A stretch of DNA of 64,000 nt from Rhodococcus rhodochrous (lineage in GTDB: Bacteria > Actinomycetota > Actinomycetes > Mycobacteriales > Mycobacteriaceae), in the NCBI RefSeq assembly GCF_900187265.1, contig NZ_LT906450.1:3153444-3217443 (forward strand). The letters are read 5' to 3'. Shown here in pieces: positions 1 through 11,515 of the stretch. Every line of letters starts with the position of its first letter. Position 1 is the stretch's first letter. The translations under genes were made by a program, and so were the position numbers. The notes below the pieces were generated by a model that worked only from the letters and a program-made list of their open reading frames with translations, did no database searches and was not told where the DNA came from.

Positions 1-703
1 GGGATTTCGACAGCGTCGCCGTGACGACCACATCGGGCTCGCCGGCGAGACCCATTTCGTGGACGAGTCCGCGGCCCCCCGCGCCGCGGACCCCCACTCC
101 GTGGGCCTCGTCGACGAGCAGCAACGCGCCGTGCGCTCGGCAGACGCGATGCAGTTCCCGCAGCGGCGCGAGGTCGCCGTCGGTACTGAACACCGAGTCG
201 GTCAGGACGAGCGCGCGGGCCTCGGTGCGCGTCGCGAGGGCGTGCGCGACCGCGTCGACGTCGTTGTGCGGGGTGACGACGATCCTCGAGCGGGACAACC
301 GGCACGCGTCGACGAGCGAGGCGTGGCTGCCGGCGTCCGACACGATCAGTGCGTCCCTGCCACCGAGGGCGGCGACGGCACCGAGGTTGGCGGCGTATCC
401 GCTCGAGAACACCAGGCCGCTGTCGGCCCCGACGAAGTCGGCGAGTTCGCGTTCGAGGAGCTCGTGTTCGGCGGTGGTGCCGGTGACCAGGCGCGATCCG
501 GTGGAACCGGCTCCCCATCGCCGCAGGGCGGCGGTGGCCCCCGCGAGGACCTCGGGATGGCGGGTCAGGCCGAGATAGTCGTTGGAGGCGAGGTCGACGA
601 CGGTCGAGCCGGGGGTCCGGACGACGGGGTCGCGGTGCAGGCCCGCTGCGCGTCGCGCCGCCGCGGTGCCGTCGAGCCACGCCAGGGCGGGATGTGCGGT
701 CAT
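1..703 (-). CDS. bioF: 8-amino-7-oxononanoate synthase BioF (3' end cut by window)
   Basis: PLP enzyme that condenses pimeloyl-ACP with alanine in biotin synthesis. The first 234 codons are present, read leftwards from ATG at 703. The fold-type I pattern is clear: an N-terminal SNDYLGL stretch, a VDEAHGVGVRG segment, and TATLSKS at the window edge, where the PLP-binding lysine is the codon at 5-7. The rest (about 150 residues) lies outside. It follows bioA in the same direction after 144 bases. A perfect palindrome sits 15 bases upstream of the start, and a -10 box TAAGGT lies 8 bases before ATG, so bioF probably has its own repressible promoter. The gene looks intact as far as it is visible. 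Confidence 0.95.
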   Translation of the reverse strand, partial: MTAHPALAWLDGTAAARRAAGLHRDPVVRTPGSTVVDLASNDYLGLTRHPEVLAGATAALRRWGAGSTGSRLVTGTTAEHELLERELADFVGADSGLVFSSGYAANLGAVAALGGRDALIVSDAGSHASLVDACRLSRSRIVVTPHNDVDAVAHALATRTEARALVLTDSVFSTDGDLAPLRELHRVCRAHGALLLVDEAHGVGVRGAGGRGLVHEMGLAGEPDVVVTATLSKS

Positions 704-711
704 GAGCGGTG

Positions 712-740
712 ACCTTACTTGAACACCGTTCAAGTCGCTA
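712..740 (-). promoter_or_regulatory. bioF promoter with BioQ-like operator
   Basis: The perfect 7-bp inverted repeat CTTGAAC-acc-GTTCAAG (718-734) contains TGAAC-N3-GTTCA, which resembles the BioQ (TetR family) operator of Corynebacterium and Mycobacterium biotin genes. On the minus strand TAAGGT (712-717) fits a -10 box, and the palindrome fills exactly the 17 bases between it and the weak -35 TAGCGA (735-740). A repressor bound here would block RNA polymerase directly. The promoter is inferred; the palindrome is seen. Confidence 0.7.
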
Positions 741-847
741 CGTCGGTGGCCTCGGGTCGCAGGCCGGATGCCTGGATCGCCGGACGTTCCTACGGCGCAC
801 CGCGCGCCCTGAGGGCCGTCGGCGCGAATGTCGGCCGACTCCTTCGA

Positions 848-2137
848 TCAGCGGATGTTCGCGCCGACGGCGGCGATCATCCCCGAGGTGATCGCCGCGA
901 GATCGTCGGCCGAGCAGATGTAGGGCGGCATCGCGTAGACGAGATTGCGGAACGGCCGCAGCCACACGCCGGCCGCCACGGCGGCATCGGTCGTCGCGCG
1001 CATGTCCACCGGTTCGGTGAGTTCGATCACGCCGATGCCTCCGAGGACGCGGACGTCCACAACCCCCGGCACCTCGCGTGCGGGGGCGAGTCCTTCGGTC
1101 AGACCGGTGTTCACCGCCGCCACCTCGGCACGCCAGTCGCGGGAGAGCAGCAGTTCGACCGCCGCGACGGCGACGGCGCACGCGAGCGGGTTGCCCATGA
1201 AGGTCGGGCCGTGCATCACACCGCCGCCCTCCCCCGCGCTGATCGCCTCGGCGACGGCCCGCGTACACAGCGTCGCGGCGAGGGTCATGTATCCGCCGGT
1301 GAGTGCCTTGCCCACGCACATCACGTCCGGGCTCACCTGCGCGTGATCGGCGGCGAAGAGTTCGCCGGTGCGCCCGAACCCGGTCGCGATCTCGTCGAAG
1401 ATCAGCACCAGTCCGTGCTCGTCGCACATCCTGCGCAGCTCGCGCAGATACCGCGGGTCGTGGAAACGCATGCCGCCGGCGCCCTGGACGACCGGCTCGA
1501 CGACGATCGCGGCGAGCTCGTCGACGTGCTCGAGCAGGACCGCCTCGAACTGCGCGACGTAGTCGGGATCGAACCGGTCCGGTGGGGCGGGGGCGAAGAC
1601 CTGTCGCGCGAGCATGTCGGTCCACAGCGCGTGCATGCCGCCGTCCGGGTCGCACACGCTCATCGGGGCGAAGGTGTCGCCGTGGTAGCCGCCGCGCCAG
1701 GTGAGCAGACGACGCCGTCCCGGTCGGCCGACGGCACGCTGGTACTGCACCGCCATCTTCACGGCCACTTCCACCGACACCGAACCCGAGTCGGCGAGGA
1801 AGACCGTGTCGAGACCGTCGGGCGTGATGTCGACGAGCAGTTCCGCGAGCCGCGCGGCGGGCTCGTGGGTGAGGCCGCCGAACATCACGTGGCTCATCCG
1901 GCCGAGCTGGTCGCGGACGGCGGCGTCGAGGACCGGATGCCCGTATCCGTGCACCGCGGCCCACCACGAACTCATGCCGTCGACCAGCTCACGACCGTCG
2001 GCGAGGACGATCCGGGTACCGTGGGCACGGTCGACCACCAACGATTCGGTGGTCGCCGGGAACGCGCCGTAGGGGTGCCAGAGGTGCCGAGCGTCGAGGG
2101 TGCGGATCCGCTCGACCGGGAGAGGAGAGTTGTCCAC
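848..2137 (-). CDS. bioA: Adenosylmethionine-8-amino-7-oxononanoate aminotransferase BioA
   Basis: Class III PLP aminotransferase making 7,8-diaminopelargonate from KAPA with SAM as amino donor, the step after BioF in biotin synthesis. It is 429 aa, the normal length. Visible signatures are the substrate-side HLWHPYGAF near residue 18, [13 protein letters not shown] near 55, the PLP aspartate in [14 protein letters not shown] (about 245-260), the lysine in [10 protein letters not shown] (about 275) and [13 protein letters not shown] (about 310). The GTG start is supported by a -10 box TACAGT six bases upstream, which gives a leaderless transcript. It is the first gene of the visible bio operon (bioA-bioF), divergent from the acyltransferase gene at 2288. 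Confidence 0.96.
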   Translation of the reverse strand: MDNSPLPVERIRTLDARHLWHPYGAFPATTESLVVDRAHGTRIVLADGRELVDGMSSWWAAVHGYGHPVLDAAVRDQLGRMSHVMFGGLTHEPAARLAELLVDITPDGLDTVFLADSGSVSVEVAVKMAVQYQRAVGRPGRRRLLTWRGGYHGDTFAPMSVCDPDGGMHALWTDMLARQVFAPAPPDRFDPDYVAQFEAVLLEHVDELAAIVVEPVVQGAGGMRFHDPRYLRELRRMCDEHGLVLIFDEIATGFGRTGELFAADHAQVSPDVMCVGKALTGGYMTLAATLCTRAVAEAISAGEGGGVMHGPTFMGNPLACAVAVAAVELLLSRDWRAEVAAVNTGLTEGLAPAREVPGVVDVRVLGGIGVIELTEPVDMRATTDAAVAAGVWLRPFRNLVYAMPPYICSADDLAAITSGMIAAVGANIR

Positions 2138-2143
2138 GCCCAG

Positions 2144-2149
2144 ACTGTA
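2144..2149 (-). promoter_or_regulatory. bioA -10 box (leaderless)
   Basis: On the minus strand TACAGT is followed by six bases and the GTG of bioA, so transcription should begin at or next to the start codon. No TGAAC-N3-GTTCA site is seen here, unlike at bioF. Confidence 0.5.
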
Positions 2150-2191
2150 GGCGGTTGGAAGTTGCCGCCCGCAGCCGCGTAGTCTGCCCCA

Positions 2192-2219
2192 GTTGCCGTG
2201 AACAGACGCTCACGGCAAC
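2192..2219. promoter_or_regulatory. Inverted repeat between bioA and the acyltransferase gene
   Basis: GTTGCCGTGA (2192-2201) and TCACGGCAAC (2210-2219) form a perfect 10-bp inverted repeat around 8 bases. It lies in the 150-bp divergent intergenic region, 54 bases upstream of bioA and 68 bases upstream of the acyltransferase start. It could be an operator shared by both genes or a hairpin in the plus-strand leader. No regulator gene is next to it. Confidence 0.5.
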
Positions 2220-2287
2220 CGACCGGCGCGCTCGTCGCCCGGTCGGCAGCACAGCCGAACACGTAAGACACCGGGGGTATCCGTCAC

Positions 2288-4390
2288 ATGTCCGTCCACA
2301 CCTCGGGACCGGAACTCGAGAGTGGCGCGCGGACAGCAGGCACCCGCCCCGCGCGCCGTGCCGACATCGACGGACTGCGCGGTCTCGCGATCGCGCTCGT
2401 GGTGATCTTCCACGTCTGGTTCGGTCGCGTCTCCGGTGGTGTCGACGTCTTCCTGGCGCTCTCCGGATTCTTCTTCGTGGGCACGCTCCTGCGGACGGCC
2501 GACTCCTCGGCCCCGCTCGATCCGCGTCCCGTCCTGCGGCGGATCGGCCGGCGTCTGCTGCCACCGCTCGTCGTCGTACTCACCGCCGTCGCGGCCGCCA
2601 CGGTCGTGCTGCGGCCGTTCACACAGTGGCTCGATGTGGCCGACCAGACCGGGGCGTCGCTGCTGTTCTTCCAGAACTGGCACCTCGCCCGCACAGCGAG
2701 CGACTATCTGGCCGCGGACCCGATGGTCAGCCCGCTCCAGCACCTGTGGTCGATCGCCGTACAGGGCCAGTTCTACATCGCGGCCCTCGTGGTGGTGTTC
2801 GGCCTCGCGTGGCTGTTGCGGCGGATGTCGGTGCCTGTCCGTCTGCCCCTGACGGTGCTGCTGGCCGTGCTCACCGCGGCGTCGCTCGCGTATGCGGTGC
2901 TCGCCGACCGTCCGCAGTCGTGGCTCTACTACGACAGCGCCGCCCGTACGTGGGAGTTGACCCTCGGTGGTCTGCTGATGTGCCTGTCGCCGTGGCTGCG
3001 GGTTCCGCGCGCCCTGCGGATCGTACTCGGCGCCCTCGGACTCGCGGTGCTCCTCGCGTGCGGCTTCGTCCTCGACGGCAACTCCCTCTTCCCCGGCCCG
3101 TGGGCCCTCGTCCCCGTCGGTGCGGCGATGGCACTCGTCGTCGCGGGCATCCGCTCCGGCTCCGGTCCTGACTCCGACTCCGGCGCCGAGCACGACACGC
3201 CGTCGGCGCGACTGCTGGCGTCCGCGCCCATGGTGCGCCTCGGGGCGATCGCCTACGCGCTGTACCTGTGGCACTGGCCGGTCCTCATCGGCTACCTGAT
3301 CGTGCGCGGACACCCATCGGTCGGCCTGGTGGGCGGGCTCGTCGTGATCGCCCTGTCGCTGCTGCTCGCCGAAGCGTCGACCCGGTGGTTCGAGGACCCC
3401 ATCCGTCGCGTCGACCCCCCTCGGCCGTCCCGCACCGCGCTCGTGGGTCTCGTCACGGTCCTGGCCGTCGCCCTCGTCGGGGCCGCGAACCTCTGGCACA
3501 CCCACGTCGACCGCTCGACGGAGGCCCTCGACGGCATCGCCGCCCTGCCGACGGAGCTGTATCCCGGCGCCGCGGTGTTCGATCCCGCCGTCTCCACCGA
3601 GGCGCAACCGGTGCAACCGCCGCTGCTCGTCGCCCATCGCGACCTGCCGCCCGCGACGCTCGACAACTGCATCGCCCAGCACACCAACCGCACACCGTTG
3701 ACCTGCACCTACGGCGATCCCCTCGCAACGCGCCGCATGGTGGTCGTCGGGGGGTCGCACTCGGAGCACTGGCTCGCCGCGCTCGACGCGCTCGGCATCG
3801 AACACGGCTTCCGCCTCGACACCTATCTCAAGGTCGGGTGCCCGCTCTCCGATCCCCTCGCCCCGCTCGTCGAGGAGTCCCCGACGGTCGAGTGCGACAC
3901 GTGGTCGACCGCCGTCCTCGCGGAACTGCGCGCCGATCCGCCCGACTACGTGTTCACGACGTCGACGCGCACCAAGGACCAGGGCGAGGGACCGGGCGAC
4001 TTCGTCCCGTTCTGGTACGTCGACCTGTGGGAGACGCTCGCCGATTACGGCATCCCGGTGGTGGCGATCCGCGACAACCCGTGGCTGTTCCGCGGCGACG
4101 TCGCCTATCGGGCCGCCGACTGCCTCGCCGGGGGCGGCACCGCGGAGACGTGTGGGGTGCCCCGTGAGGAGGCGCTGGACCCGATCGACCCGGCCGTCGC
4201 CGCGTCCGCGCACCTGCCCACCGTGTCGCTGCTCGACCTGTCCGACAAGTTCTGCCGGCAGGATCTGTGCCGGGCGGTGGAAGGCAACATCCTCATCTAC
4301 CGCGACGAGAACCACCTCACCACGACCTACGTCCGGACGCTGACGCCCGAGCTCGGCCGACAACTCGGCCCCGCCACCGGTTGGTGGTGA
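2288..4390 (+). CDS. Acyltransferase 3 / SGNH-domain membrane protein (OafA type)
   Basis: Integral membrane O-acyltransferase of the OafA/YrhL family, expected to move an acyl group across the membrane onto a cell-envelope sugar. It is 700 aa. The N-terminal acyltransferase-3 domain (about 20-390) starts with ADIDGLRGLAIALVVIFHVW, includes the family's FFLVSGF-like FLALSGFFFVGTLLR, and has about ten membrane helices. The C-terminal SGNH-like domain (about 440-700) shows the serine block VVVGGSHSEHW and the Asp/His block DENHLTTTY; the usual GDSH is GGSH here. The position beside glgX matches M. tuberculosis Rv1565c. The substrate cannot be told from sequence; a trehalose- or arabinogalactan-linked acceptor is only a guess from the neighbours. 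Confidence 0.9.
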   Translation: MSVHTSGPELESGARTAGTRPARRADIDGLRGLAIALVVIFHVWFGRVSGGVDVFLALSGFFFVGTLLRTADSSAPLDPRPVLRRIGRRLLPPLVVVLTAVAAATVVLRPFTQWLDVADQTGASLLFFQNWHLARTASDYLAADPMVSPLQHLWSIAVQGQFYIAALVVVFGLAWLLRRMSVPVRLPLTVLLAVLTAASLAYAVLADRPQSWLYYDSAARTWELTLGGLLMCLSPWLRVPRALRIVLGALGLAVLLACGFVLDGNSLFPGPWALVPVGAAMALVVAGIRSGSGPDSDSGAEHDTPSARLLASAPMVRLGAIAYALYLWHWPVLIGYLIVRGHPSVGLVGGLVVIALSLLLAEASTRWFEDPIRRVDPPRPSRTALVGLVTVLAVALVGAANLWHTHVDRSTEALDGIAALPTELYPGAAVFDPAVSTEAQPVQPPLLVAHRDLPPATLDNCIAQHTNRTPLTCTYGDPLATRRMVVVGGSHSEHWLAALDALGIEHGFRLDTYLKVGCPLSDPLAPLVEESPTVECDTWSTAVLAELRADPPDYVFTTSTRTKDQGEGPGDFVPFWYVDLWETLADYGIPVVAIRDNPWLFRGDVAYRAADCLAGGGTAETCGVPREEALDPIDPAVAASAHLPTVSLLDLSDKFCRQDLCRAVEGNILIYRDENHLTTTYVRTLTPELGRQLGPATGWW

Positions 4391-4423
4391 CGCGCTCACC
4401 CGGTGCCCGGACCGCCGGAAGGC

Positions 4424-4429
4424 TACTGT
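4424..4429 (+). promoter_or_regulatory. glgX -10 box
   Basis: TACTGT lies eight bases before the glgX ATG, in the 47-bp gap after the acyltransferase gene. The same -10-to-start spacing recurs across this window and suggests an own, leaderless or near-leaderless start for glgX. Confidence 0.4.
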
Positions 4430-4437
4430 TGGCGGAC

Positions 4438-6722
<2,285 letters not shown>

Positions 6723-6726
<4 letters not shown>

Positions 6727-9116
6727 CGACCGGCGGTACGGAGTCGGCAGGTGTGAGCGACGCCGGCGCGGGGAATACTGCGCCGGTGTTGTCCACCTAC
6801 CGCCTCCAGATGCGCGGCGACGAATGCACCTTCGCCGACGCCGTCGCCCTGCTCGACTATCTCGACGCCCTGGGTGTCTCGCACGTCTACCTCTCCCCCG
6901 TCCTCAGCGCGACGACCGGGTCCACCCACGGATACGACGTGGTCGATCCCGGCACGGTCTCCGAATCGCTCGGGGGACGCGAGGGCCTGGAACGGTTGTC
7001 GCGGGAGGCACGCGCACGGGGCATGGGGCTGGTCGTCGACATCGTCCCCAACCACGTCGGGGTGGCCGACCCACGCCAGAACGCGTGGTGGTGGGATGTC
7101 CTGAAGCACGGCTCCGGGTCCCGCTACGCGTCGTTCTTCGATCTCGACCTCGCCGACGACAACGGTGCGGACGGGCGGATCGCTCTGCCGGTGCTCGGAT
7201 CGGACGACGCCGTGCGGGAGCTGACCGTCGACCGCTCGGGCGACGAACCGATGCTCGCCTACTACGACAAGCGATTCCCGATCGCTCCCGGAACCGACGA
7301 GGGCACCGGCGAGGAGGTCCACGCGCGGCAGGCCTACCGACTCGTGGCGTGGAACTCCGGGTTGATCGGATACCGCCGCTTCTTCACCGTCGACGATCTC
7401 GCCGCGGTGCGGGTGGAGGATCCCGCAGTGTTCGACGCCACGCACGAGCAGGTCGCGTCGTGGATCGCCGACGACCTGGTCGACGGGATCCGCGTCGACC
7501 ATCCGGACGGTCTCGCCGATCCGGCCGGCTATCTCGCGCGCCTGCGCGAGGTGATCGGCCCCGATCGGTGGCTCGTGATCGAGAAGATCCTCGGCGACGC
7601 CGAACCGCTGGATGCGACGCTGCCGGTGGACGGCACCACCGGCTACGACGCACTCGGCGAACTGTCGTCGGTGTTCGTCGATCCGTCCGGCGAGACCGAG
7701 CTGAACGCCCTGTCGCGCAGGTTCACCGGCGCCGAGGGCGACGCGCCGTGGCTGCACGCCCGCGAACACGACCTCAAACGAGCGGTGCTCGGCGGCGGGC
7801 TCGCACCGGAGGTGCGCCGTCTCGTGCGGGCGATCCGACGCGAGACCGGCGACACCGGGTGCGACGACGCGGCACTGCGCGAGGCCGTGATCGCCGTCGC
7901 CGCACAGCTTCCCGTCTACCGCGCCGACTACGCGCCGCTCGCGACCCTGGTGCCGCGCATCGTCGGCGACCTCGCGCGGACGCAACCCGCACTCGATCCC
8001 GCCCTCGCAGTGTTCGCCCGGGCGATGGCCCTCGGCGGTGAGGCAGCGGCCCGCTTCGGCCAGGTCTGCGGCGCGGCGACCGCCAAGGCGGTCGAGGACT
8101 GCCTGTTCTATCGGGCGGCGCGGCTGATCTCGCTGCAGGAGGTGGGCGGGCAACCCGGCCGTTTCTCGGCCACCCCGGCCGAGTTCCACCTCGCGTGGAC
8201 CCAGCGGGCACGGCACTGGCCGCGGGCGATGACCACCCTGTCGACCCACGACACCAAACGCAGCGAGGACGTCCGGGCTCGGATCGGCGTGCTCTCGCAG
8301 GTCGCCGACGAGTGGTCCCGCCGGCTCGGGTCGTGGAACGAATCGGCACCCGCACCGGATCCGGCGATCGGACTGTTCCTGTGGCAGACCCTCTTCGGAG
8401 TCTGGCCGCTCGACGGAGCAGTGACCGACGAACTGCGCGAACGGGTACATGCCTACGCGCAGAAGGCGCTGCGCGAGAACGGGACCCGCACCACGTGGAC
8501 CGAGGTCGACGAGGAGTTCGAGACCGCGGTCGACAACTGGCTGGACGCGGTGATCGACGGACCGGTCGCGGGTGAGCTCACCGCCTTCGTCACCGAGGTC
8601 GAACCGCACGTCGCGGCCGTCTCGTGCGGCCAGAAACTGTTGCAACTGCTGGGCCCGGGCGTTCCCGACGTCTATCAGGGCACCGAACTGTGGGACGACT
8701 CCCTCGTCGATCCGGACAACCGGCGGCCGGTGGATTTCGACGCCCGACGGCGGCTGCTCGACGCCCCCGATTCGGCGCCGGCGAAGTTCACGATCGTGCG
8801 CACCGCGCTCCGGCTGCGCCGCGAACGTCCGGCGAGCTTCGTCGGTGGCGCGTACGTTCCGGTCCTCGCCACCGGTCCGGCTGCCGAGCACCTGCTCGCG
8901 TTCGGCCGCGGGCCGGCGACGGACGACCTCGACGTTCTCGCGGTGGCGTCCCGTCGCACCGTGGCGCTGTCGCGCTCGGGCTGGAAGGACACGGCCGTCG
9001 ACCTGCCCGACGGCAACTGGTCGGACGTGCTGACCGGACGCTCCTTCACCGGTCGGATGCGGGTCGCCGATCTGCTCGACTCCCTGCCGGTCGCGGCACT
9101 CGTCCGCGCGCGTTAG
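6723..9116 (+). CDS. treY: Malto-oligosyltrehalose synthase TreY
   Basis: GH13 enzyme that isomerises the reducing end of maltodextrins to an alpha,alpha-1,1 linkage, giving maltooligosyl trehalose. It is 797 aa, the usual size. Motifs: VLSTYRLQM and YLSPVLSATTGSTHGYDVVDP near the N-terminus, nucleophile Asp about 259 in RVDHPDGL, Glu about 287 in VIEKILGD, Asp about 510 in STHDTKRSEDVRARI, and GTRTTWTEVDEEFE near 585. The GTG start overlaps the glgX stop by four bases (GTGA). Its own 3' end overlaps the convergent membrane-protein gene by four bases. In many relatives treZ follows directly; here it is about 4.2 kb away. Confidence 0.96.
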
Positions 9117-9625
9117 TCCTCGAGCGCGTCGAGCGCTTCCTCCGCGTCGAGCCGGCGCTGGGTACGGCGCCGGCTCCACGTGAGGACCAGTCCCGCGAGG
9201 ACGATCACGGTGGCCGCACCGACGATGCGTCCGGCCCAGGTCGCGGCATCGTTCTCGAACGGCTGACCCTCGTAGCGCAGGCGGAGGAAGATGCCGGCGA
9301 CGCCGACGAGATAGAGCGCGGCGGCGGCGGCACTGCGGGGTCGCCACAGTTTCGCGGTGGCGTACAGGTCGACGTCGCGTTGCCGCACGTACAACTGGGT
9401 CACGATCGACACGACGAACCAGGCCACGAGGAGGCCCAGCGCCGTCCACGCCCCGGGTCGGCCGACGAGCCACGGGAGCAACGCCGCCGCGACCAGCGCG
9501 ATCCACTGGGACAACTGGAATCCCACCGCCGAGGCTTCGTTCCAGACGTCGCGCTGGCGCTCGTCGCGGTAGAAGTCGTCGTCGAGATCGCCGATGAAAC
9601 GCGCGGTTTTCAGGAAGACGGTCAT
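9113..9625 (-). CDS. Four-helix membrane protein paired with XRE regulator
   Basis: Protein of 170 aa with a cytosolic N-terminal stretch containing YRDERQRDVWNEASA, then four predicted membrane helices (about 36-52, 58-78, 98-112, 132-150) and a charged tail rich in Arg and Glu. The ATG overlaps the stop of the upstream XRE gene (ATGA), so the pair is one operon. The DERQ block followed by helices resembles the DUF2178-like membrane proteins often coded beside small XRE regulators; this is a family guess. Function unknown. The 3' end runs four bases into convergent treY, leaving no room for a terminator. Confidence 0.75.
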   Translation of the reverse strand: MTVFLKTARFIGDLDDDFYRDERQRDVWNEASAVGFQLSQWIALVAAALLPWLVGRPGAWTALGLLVAWFVVSIVTQLYVRQRDVDLYATAKLWRPRSAAAAALYLVGVAGIFLRLRYEGQPFENDAATWAGRIVGAATVIVLAGLVLTWSRRRTQRRLDAEEALDALED

Positions 9626-9843
9626 GAGGACTCCTTGGTGGTGAGCGGGAACAGTTCCTCGACCGTGGTGTCGAGTCTGAGGGCGAGACGAAGGGCGAGG
9701 TAGACGCTGGGCGCGTAGTCGCCCTTCTCGGTCGAGACGATGCTCTGCCTGCTGACGCCGACCGCGTCGCCGAGCGCGGCCTGGGTGAGTCCCGCTTGCT
9801 TGCGGAATTCGCGGACCCTGTTGCTCCTCGGTGTGTCGGTCAC
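9622..9843 (-). CDS. Small XRE-family transcriptional regulator
   Basis: A Cro/CI-type helix-turn-helix protein of 73 aa: RVREFRKQAGLTQAALGDAVGVSRQSIVSTEKGDYAPS is a full HTH_3 fold, followed by LALRLALRLDTTVEELF. It has no effector domain. I chose GTG at 9843 rather than the further-upstream ATG at 9879 because a TTGACA / TTTACT promoter lies between them, with the -10 box ending seven bases before GTG. The longer start would lie upstream of the transcription start. It probably represses its own operon with the membrane protein that overlaps it. Close relatives (YozG-like) are toxin-free regulators, and no toxin is seen here. Confidence 0.88.
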   Translation of the reverse strand: MTDTPRSNRVREFRKQAGLTQAALGDAVGVSRQSIVSTEKGDYAPSVYLALRLALRLDTTVEELFPLTTKESS

Positions 9844-9850
9844 GGCCAGA

Positions 9851-9893
9851 AGTAAACCCTGCTTGTCATTCTGTGTCAAGCATTCTTGTCATT
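9851..9893 (-). promoter_or_regulatory. Promoter and candidate auto-operator of the XRE gene
   Basis: Minus-strand -35 TTGACA (9874-9879), 17-bp spacer and -10 TTTACT (9851-9856), seven bases before the GTG. Two direct copies of AATGACAAG (plus-strand cttgtcatt at 9862-9870 and 9885-9893, 23 bp apart) flank the -35 box, and TGCTTG / CAAGCA form an inverted repeat across it. This is the layout expected for autorepression by the encoded HTH protein. Confidence 0.65.
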
Positions 9894-10211
9894 TTCGATC
9901 ATCGAACCACCACGGCACACCTGTCGAGCCGGACATCCGACCACCCCTCGACACAGTCGATCACGGAATCGAGAATTACATTCTCGCGATCGAAGGTTCC
10001 GACAACACTCCGGTCTTCGACGAATCGTGCGACAATGCGCCGATTTCCGAGTAGATCCCCATCTCGGCGAGGCATGGATTCGACACCTCCACCCACGAAA
10101 TCCACCCGATACGCAACACTCCTTGATTTATGTTCTCGAATACGGAAATCTAGTTCTCATCGCGAGCGCCGACGCCGGCAGGACTTTTGCGCAGCCCAGG
10201 GAGAGGATTCG
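9894..10211 (+). promoter_or_regulatory. AT-richer intergenic region before the amidohydrolase gene
   Basis: No convincing gene is seen in these 318 bases, which are clearly richer in A+T than the flanking genes. A perfect palindrome CGAGAAT-tac-ATTCTCG (9970-9986) looks like an operator. TTGATT (10123-10128), 17 bases, then AAATCT (10146-10151) is a weak promoter candidate. AGAGGA lies before the amidohydrolase ATG as ribosome-binding site. A reading frame runs in from upstream but lacks coding character. Confidence 0.45.
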
Positions 10212-11489
10212 ATGAAGACCGAAGACATGGTGATGATCAGCATCGACGACCACGTCGTCGAACCCGCGGACATCTTCGAGAAGCACTTCCCCAAGAGCCT
10301 GATGGACCAGGCTCCCAAACTCACCGCCCATCCCCGCAACCCCAATGTGCAGGCCTGGCAGTTCCAGGGCACCGTCGTCGGCAGCTCCGGCCTCAACGCC
10401 GTCGTCTCCTGGCCCAAGCACGAATGGGGCATGGACCCCACCGGCTACGCCGAGATGCGACCGGGTGTCTACGACATGGACCTGCGCGTGCGCGACATGG
10501 ACGCCAACGGAACCCTCGCCGCGACCCTGTTCGCCACCTTCCCCGGCTTCGCCGGCACCCACCTGGCGAGCCTGCCCGACAAGAAGCTCTCCCTCGCCGC
10601 ACTGAAAGCGTTCAACGACTGGGTCGTCGGCGAGGTCCCGGACGCCCACCCGGGCCGGTTCATTCCCATCGGCATCATCCCGTTCTACGATGCCGAAGAA
10701 TCGGTGAAGGAAATCGAGCGCATCGCCGCCATGGGATGCCGGTCGATCAGCATCCCGGAGACGCCCTACGGCGTCGGCGAGGGTTATCCCGACTTCAAGT
10801 CCGGGCACTGGGATCCGATCTTCGAGGCATGCGTCGAGCACAACATCGTGTTGTCCCTGCACATCGGCGGCGGTATCAACCTCGTCAAGCGCCCGGCCGG
10901 TTTCAACATCGACGACATGATGATCCTCACGCCGCTCATCTCGACCATCGCGGCCACCGACATCATGCTCAGTGGCGCCTTCCAGAAGTTCCCCGATCTG
11001 AAGGTCGCGATGAGCGAGGGCGGTGTCGGCTGGGTCGCGCCGTGGCTCGACCGCCTCGACCGGCACATCGTCAACCAGTCGTGGACCGGCACCAGCTTCC
11101 TGCCGGCCGGGATGAGCCCGACGGACGTGTGGCGCAAGAACTTCCTCGCCTGCTACATCACCGAGCCGAGCGGACTGAACAACCGTCACCGGCTCGGCGT
11201 CGACACCATTGCGTGGGAATGCGACTACCCCCACTCCGACTCGACGTGGCCGAACTCCCCCGAGATGCTCAAGGAGGAACTCGACGCGTGCGAGTGCACG
11301 GACGAGGAGATCGACAAGATCACCTTCGCCAACGCCGCGAAGTTCTTCGACTGGGATCCTTTCGAGCACATCCCGCGTGAGGAGGCCACCGTCGGCGCCC
11401 TGCGCGCCCGCGCCGGCGACGTCGACATCAGCGAGACGTCCAAAGAGGAGTACCGCCGCCGCTACGAGCTCGCCAACTCCGGCTCGTAG
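10212..11489 (+). CDS. Amidohydrolase-2 family metal-dependent hydrolase
   Basis: TIM-barrel hydrolase of 425 aa in the amidohydrolase-related (ACMSD-like) family common in mycobacteria and rhodococci. Metal-site candidates are visible: ISIDDHVVEP at the N-terminus, LSLHIGGG around residue 218, MSEGGVGWVAPWLDRLDRH around 268-286 and WECDYPHSDSTWP around 335. Relatives act on aromatic-derived acids or ring-cleavage products, but no catabolic genes are nearby, so the substrate is unknown. ATG 10212 has a good AGAGGA site. The gene stands alone between a 318-bp AT-richer region and a strong bidirectional terminator, and separates treY from treZ. Confidence 0.85.
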   Translation: MKTEDMVMISIDDHVVEPADIFEKHFPKSLMDQAPKLTAHPRNPNVQAWQFQGTVVGSSGLNAVVSWPKHEWGMDPTGYAEMRPGVYDMDLRVRDMDANGTLAATLFATFPGFAGTHLASLPDKKLSLAALKAFNDWVVGEVPDAHPGRFIPIGIIPFYDAEESVKEIERIAAMGCRSISIPETPYGVGEGYPDFKSGHWDPIFEACVEHNIVLSLHIGGGINLVKRPAGFNIDDMMILTPLISTIAATDIMLSGAFQKFPDLKVAMSEGGVGWVAPWLDRLDRHIVNQSWTGTSFLPAGMSPTDVWRKNFLACYITEPSGLNNRHRLGVDTIAWECDYPHSDSTWPNSPEMLKEELDACECTDEEIDKITFANAAKFFDWDPFEHIPREEATVGALRARAGDVDISETSKEEYRRRYELANSGS

Positions 11490-11515
11490 AGCCTGCTCCA
11501 CAGGAGCCCACAGCA

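Noticed and set aside
9113-9843. XRE plus membrane protein as a toxin-antitoxin or phage repressor module
   Set aside because: The partner is a four-helix membrane protein without toxin features and no phage genes are near; an ordinary regulator/membrane pair is more likely.
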